Assembly (NCBI GenBank): GCA_024688505.1
Contig: JAILDZ010000139.1
Location: forward strand, 1-52,138
Length of the DNA stretch: 52,138 nt
Direction of reading: 5' to 3'
DNA from: Lachnospiraceae bacterium
GTDB lineage: Bacteria; Bacillota; Clostridia; Lachnospirales; Lachnospiraceae
A program made the translations under genes and the position numbers. Positions 49,336-52,138 of this stretch are shown one piece after another. The stretch's first letter is position 1. Each line of letters begins with the position of its first letter. The notes beneath the pieces were generated by a model that saw nothing but the letters and a program-made list of their open reading frames with translations, ran no database searches and was not told the origin of the DNA.

Positions 49336-51699
49336 ATGGGCAAAAAGAAGAAGGAAGTCATCGAAAAACCTGTTATAAAGATATCTGTGCGTAACCTGGT
49401 GGAGTTTATGCTCCGATCGGGAGATATAGACGATTCATCCTCTCACAGGGACCAGACCCTGGCTATGAGAGAGGGAGCCCGCATTCATAAAAAGATCCAG
49501 AAATCCATGGGAGCTTCGTATCGAAGCGAATATCCTTTGAAATTTAAAGTGACATATGATGATTATGACCTCATTATAGAGGGCCGTGCGGACGGCATCA
49601 TGGCGGAAAGAACTCCCGCACTGGTGGATGAGATCAAAGGCGTGTACAGGGACGTGGAAAAGATGGAAGCGCCGGATGAAGTACATCTGGCCCAGGCCAG
49701 ATGCTATGCCTTTATGCTGCTCACCGAAAGGAAACTGAAGGATATAGAGGTGCAGATGACCTATGTGGATCTGGATACGGAAGCCATAAGATATTTTAAC
49801 GAAACATACAGAGCAGAGGAGATAGAAGACTGGTTCTATAAACTGGTAAGCGCATATAAGAGATGGTCCGACTATGAATTCTATGAAAGCAGGATAGTAC
49901 GGGAATCCATACGGACTCTTTCCTTTCCTTTTGAAATGAGAGAAGGACAAAAGAGGCTCATGAACAGTGTATACAGGGCCATTACCGATGAGAAACTGCT
50001 TTTCTCTCAGGCTCCCACAGGTTCCGGAAAGACCATAAGCACCATATATCCGGGAGTGAAGGCCATGGGAGAAAAGAAGATCAGTAAGATATTTTATCTC
50101 ACGGCAAAGACTGTTACCAGAACTGTGGCAAAGGACACCTTCTCTTTGCTTAACAACCGGGGCTATAAGGGAAGGACAGTGGAGATCACGGCTAAGGACA
50201 CCATCTGCCCTTTGGAGAAAAGAGAGTGTAATCCGAGGTCCTGTATCTATGCCAAGGGACACTTCGACAGGATAAACGATGCTTTATATGATTATCTCTA
50301 CAGATACACTTTATTTGACAGAGAAACCGTGCTTAAGGGAGCGGAGGAATATACCGTGTGTCCTTTTGAGTTTTCACTTGACCTTTGCAGCTTTTCCGAT
50401 GCAATAGTATGCGACTATAATTATGTCTTTGACCCCAATGTATATCTGAAAAGGTTCTTTGCCGAAGGGGGAAGAGGAGACTATCTTTTCCTGGTGGATG
50501 AAGCACATAATCTCCTGGACAGGGGCCGGTCCATGTACAGCGAGACAGTCAGTAAGGAGGCGGTGCTCTCTGCAAAAAGATGGGCAAAGACCGTATCAAA
50601 AAGCCTGACAAAGAGCCTGGAGCGGATAAATAAGCTCATGCTGGAGCTTAAAAAGCAGTGCACGGATTACATGATCTTAGGCGAGATGGACGAGCTTTTC
50701 TTTGCCATAGAAAATGCCGCTATCGGGTTTAACAGGCTCTTTGAAAAGGTCCCGAACATAGATCCGCCGGAAGATGTGCTGGAATTCTATTTTTCTCTCA
50801 GGAATTTTGTCAGCCTTTTTGATGATGTATCGAAGGGATATAAGATATACACGGATTTTGACAGGGAAGGGGGTTTTCGCTTGCACCTCTTCTGTGTGGA
50901 CCCATCCGCCATGCTTCAAAGGAGGTTCGACTCCGGCCGGGCGGGAGTGCTTTTTTCCGCCACACTCCTTCCCATACGTTACTATATAGACCTGTTATGC
51001 TGCGAGGAAAACCCCTATACCCTCTATGTGGATTCGCCATTCCCGCCGGAAAACAGGACGATCCTCATCGGCAGGGATGTGACATCCAGGTATAAGAAAA
51101 GAAACAGTGATGAGTACAGGAAATATGCGAAATATATAAAGATCATCACAGGAGGCAGGAAAGGAAACTACATGGTGTTTTTCCCCTCATACAGCTTCCT
51201 TTCGGCTGTATATGATGAATATGAGATCTCCGAAGATGAAGAGCTTATAAAGCAGGATCGGAACATGCGGGAAGAAGAGAGGGTCAGCTTTCTCAGCGCT
51301 TTTGAAGAAAAGAATGATAAAACCCTGATAGCCTTCTGTGTCATGGGCGGCATCTTTTCCGAAGGCATAGATCTGACTGAGGACAGGCTGATAGGGGCCA
51401 TTGTGGTGGGCACGGGTCTGCCTCAGGTGAGCACGGAAACACAGATCATAAGCAGCTTCTTTGAGGAGAGGGGAGATAACGGTTTTTCATACGCCTTTTT
51501 ATATCCGGGCATGAATAAGGTGATGCAGGCGGCAGGCCGTGTGATAAGGACTATGGACGACAGAGGTGTCATTGCGCTTCTTGATGACAGATTCACAGAA
51601 AGTACCTATAAAAATACTTTTCCCAGAGAATGGTCGGATCATACCGTGGTTACGCAGGAAAAAACCTTTGATGCGGTGAAAAGTTTCTGGGACAAATAG
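49336..51699 (+). CDS. RecB-type nuclease/XPD-DinG-type helicase fusion
   Basis: A 787-aa protein. Residues about 15-190 carry a PD-(D/E)XK (RecB/Cas4-like) nuclease signature: His51, EGRADG (Asp86), DEIK (Asp98-Lys101) and the QxxxY pattern (Gln120-Tyr124). From about 200 on there is an XPD/DinG-type superfamily 2 helicase: Walker A APTGSGKT (226-233), four Cys (291, 298, 303, 342) spaced for a 4Fe-4S cluster, DEAH (388-391), LFSATLLP, EGIDL and QAAGRVIR. It probably unwinds and cuts damaged or branched DNA. No SD precedes the ATG; a -10 box ends six bases before it, so the mRNA may be leaderless. purL follows after 65 bases. Confidence 0.9.
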   Translation: MGKKKKEVIEKPVIKISVRNLVEFMLRSGDIDDSSSHRDQTLAMREGARIHKKIQKSMGASYRSEYPLKFKVTYDDYDLIIEGRADGIMAERTPALVDEIKGVYRDVEKMEAPDEVHLAQARCYAFMLLTERKLKDIEVQMTYVDLDTEAIRYFNETYRAEEIEDWFYKLVSAYKRWSDYEFYESRIVRESIRTLSFPFEMREGQKRLMNSVYRAITDEKLLFSQAPTGSGKTISTIYPGVKAMGEKKISKIFYLTAKTVTRTVAKDTFSLLNNRGYKGRTVEITAKDTICPLEKRECNPRSCIYAKGHFDRINDALYDYLYRYTLFDRETVLKGAEEYTVCPFEFSLDLCSFSDAIVCDYNYVFDPNVYLKRFFAEGGRGDYLFLVDEAHNLLDRGRSMYSETVSKEAVLSAKRWAKTVSKSLTKSLERINKLMLELKKQCTDYMILGEMDELFFAIENAAIGFNRLFEKVPNIDPPEDVLEFYFSLRNFVSLFDDVSKGYKIYTDFDREGGFRLHLFCVDPSAMLQRRFDSGRAGVLFSATLLPIRYYIDLLCCEENPYTLYVDSPFPPENRTILIGRDVTSRYKKRNSDEYRKYAKYIKIITGGRKGNYMVFFPSYSFLSAVYDEYEISEDEELIKQDRNMREEERVSFLSAFEEKNDKTLIAFCVMGGIFSEGIDLTEDRLIGAIVVGTGLPQVSTETQIISSFFEERGDNGFSYAFLYPGMNKVMQAAGRVIRTMDDRGVIALLDDRFTESTYKNTFPREWSDHTVVTQEKTFDAVKSFWDK

Positions 51700-51764
51700 G
51701 ATAAAAAGTTGTATAATTTCAAAGATTAGGTTTCTTTTCGGTTTTATCGAGACAGGAGGTTAGG

Positions 51765-52138
51765 GTGAGTACTATAAGACGTGTGTATGCAGAGAAGAAA
51801 AAAGACTATGCCGTGGCAGCAAAGGAGCTCTACTCGGAGATAAAAGGATATCTTGGAATATCCGGTGTCACCGGCGTACGTGTTCTCATAAGATATGATG
51901 TGGAAGGCCTTTCCGATGAGATATATAAGAAGGCTGTGCGGACCATTTTTTCCGAACCGCCGGTGGACAATGTGTATGAAGAAAGCTTTGATCATACAGG
52001 CAGGGTGTTTTCAGTGGAATATCTGCCGGGACAGTTCGATCAGAGAGCGGACTCCGCAGAGCAGTGCATACGTCTTTTAAAGGAAGATGAAGAAACGGTC
52101 ATCCATACCGCCACTACTTATGTCGTAGAAGGCAATAT
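51765..52138 (+). CDS. purL: Phosphoribosylformylglycinamidine synthase, N-terminal part (cut by window edge)
   Basis: The first 124 codons of the large single-chain FGAM synthase of purine synthesis, recognised from the start RRVYAEKKKDYAVAAKEL and the PurS-like N-terminal domain (GVTGVRVLIRYDVEGL, then SVEYLPGQFDQRADSAEQCI). Clostridia commonly have this about 1250-aa form. Start GTG at 51765 with SD AGGAGG (51754-51759). A TATAAT at 51712-51717 could be its -10, giving a leader of about 45 bases without a visible purine riboswitch. Confidence 0.9.
   Translation, partial: MSTIRRVYAEKKKDYAVAAKELYSEIKGYLGISGVTGVRVLIRYDVEGLSDEIYKKAVRTIFSEPPVDNVYEESFDHTGRVFSVEYLPGQFDQRADSAEQCIRLLKEDEETVIHTATTYVVEGN

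Noticed and set aside
49435..50262. 275-codon - strand ORF inside the helicase gene
   Set aside because: Opposite a well-supported gene, no SD, no family resemblance; a reading-frame shadow.
51700..51764. Purine riboswitch before purL
   Set aside because: The leader is about 45 bases, too short for a purine aptamer, and has no matching stems.
1..52138. CRISPR arrays, insertion sequences, prophage or rRNA
   Set aside because: No regularly spaced repeats, transposase or phage-like genes, or rRNA-like stretches were seen in the window.

Overview
The window looks like ordinary chromosome from a Lachnospiraceae-type member of the Clostridia (Bacillota). Supporting this are strong SD sequences, a Firmicutes-type LexA box at recA, a type II inorganic pyrophosphatase with a regulatory insert, RNase Y, ClpC, a DUF4364 protein, an HPr-like protein, and many multi-TM signalling proteins. 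Most genes are on the + strand; only the malic enzyme/DUF4364 pair (4326-6002) is on the - strand. I see no insertion sequence, prophage, CRISPR array or rRNA. No species can be named from sequence alone.

Layout. 1-2035: an MBOAT acyltransferase cut by the left edge and its SGNH-like partner (surface polymer acylation). 2096-4311: a tail-anchored coiled-coil protein coupled to a CBS/DRTGG pyrophosphatase. 4326-6002 (-): malic enzyme and DUF4364 protein, divergent from rho (6198-7589). 7639-13843: a degenerate GH2-family protein, then a tightly packed AI-2E-type permease, GH36 alpha-galactosidase and lipid kinase. 13909-19018: purine nucleoside phosphorylase, a 134-nt palindromic element, an MTA/SAH deaminase, a 45-aa membrane protein and alaS. 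19129-27336: an orphan gene, rpsU with its own promoter and terminator, then a probable operon of lipoprotein, prfC, phosphoglucomutase, a three-module GNAT-like protein and two membrane sensor-like proteins. 27494-32042: recA-recX, rny, a Nudix hydrolase and a HAD phosphatase. 32133-36287: a single-pass surface protein followed by clpC.

36336-44926 is the most system-like part. An atypical tRNA-Trp and its terminator precede a four-gene sensory cassette: a membrane-tethered sugar-binding protein, a NarL-type histidine kinase, a response regulator and a membrane-tethered family 1 solute-binding protein. Next comes a complete ChvE-GguAB-type monosaccharide ABC transporter. The arrangement recalls the XylFII-LytS-type sugar sensing of clostridia, but with a NarL-family kinase/regulator and a second binding protein. 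Together with the alpha-galactosidase and phosphoglucomutase it suggests detection, import and use of plant-derived monosaccharides such as galactose; the substrate is inference.

45042-52138: a GGDEF protein with a decayed EAL domain, glmM, a 331-bp regulatory gap with a cre-like palindrome, an HPr-like protein lacking the phosphorylatable His but keeping the Ser site, a RecB-type nuclease/XPD-type helicase fusion that may be translated from a leaderless mRNA, and the start of purL, cut by the right edge.
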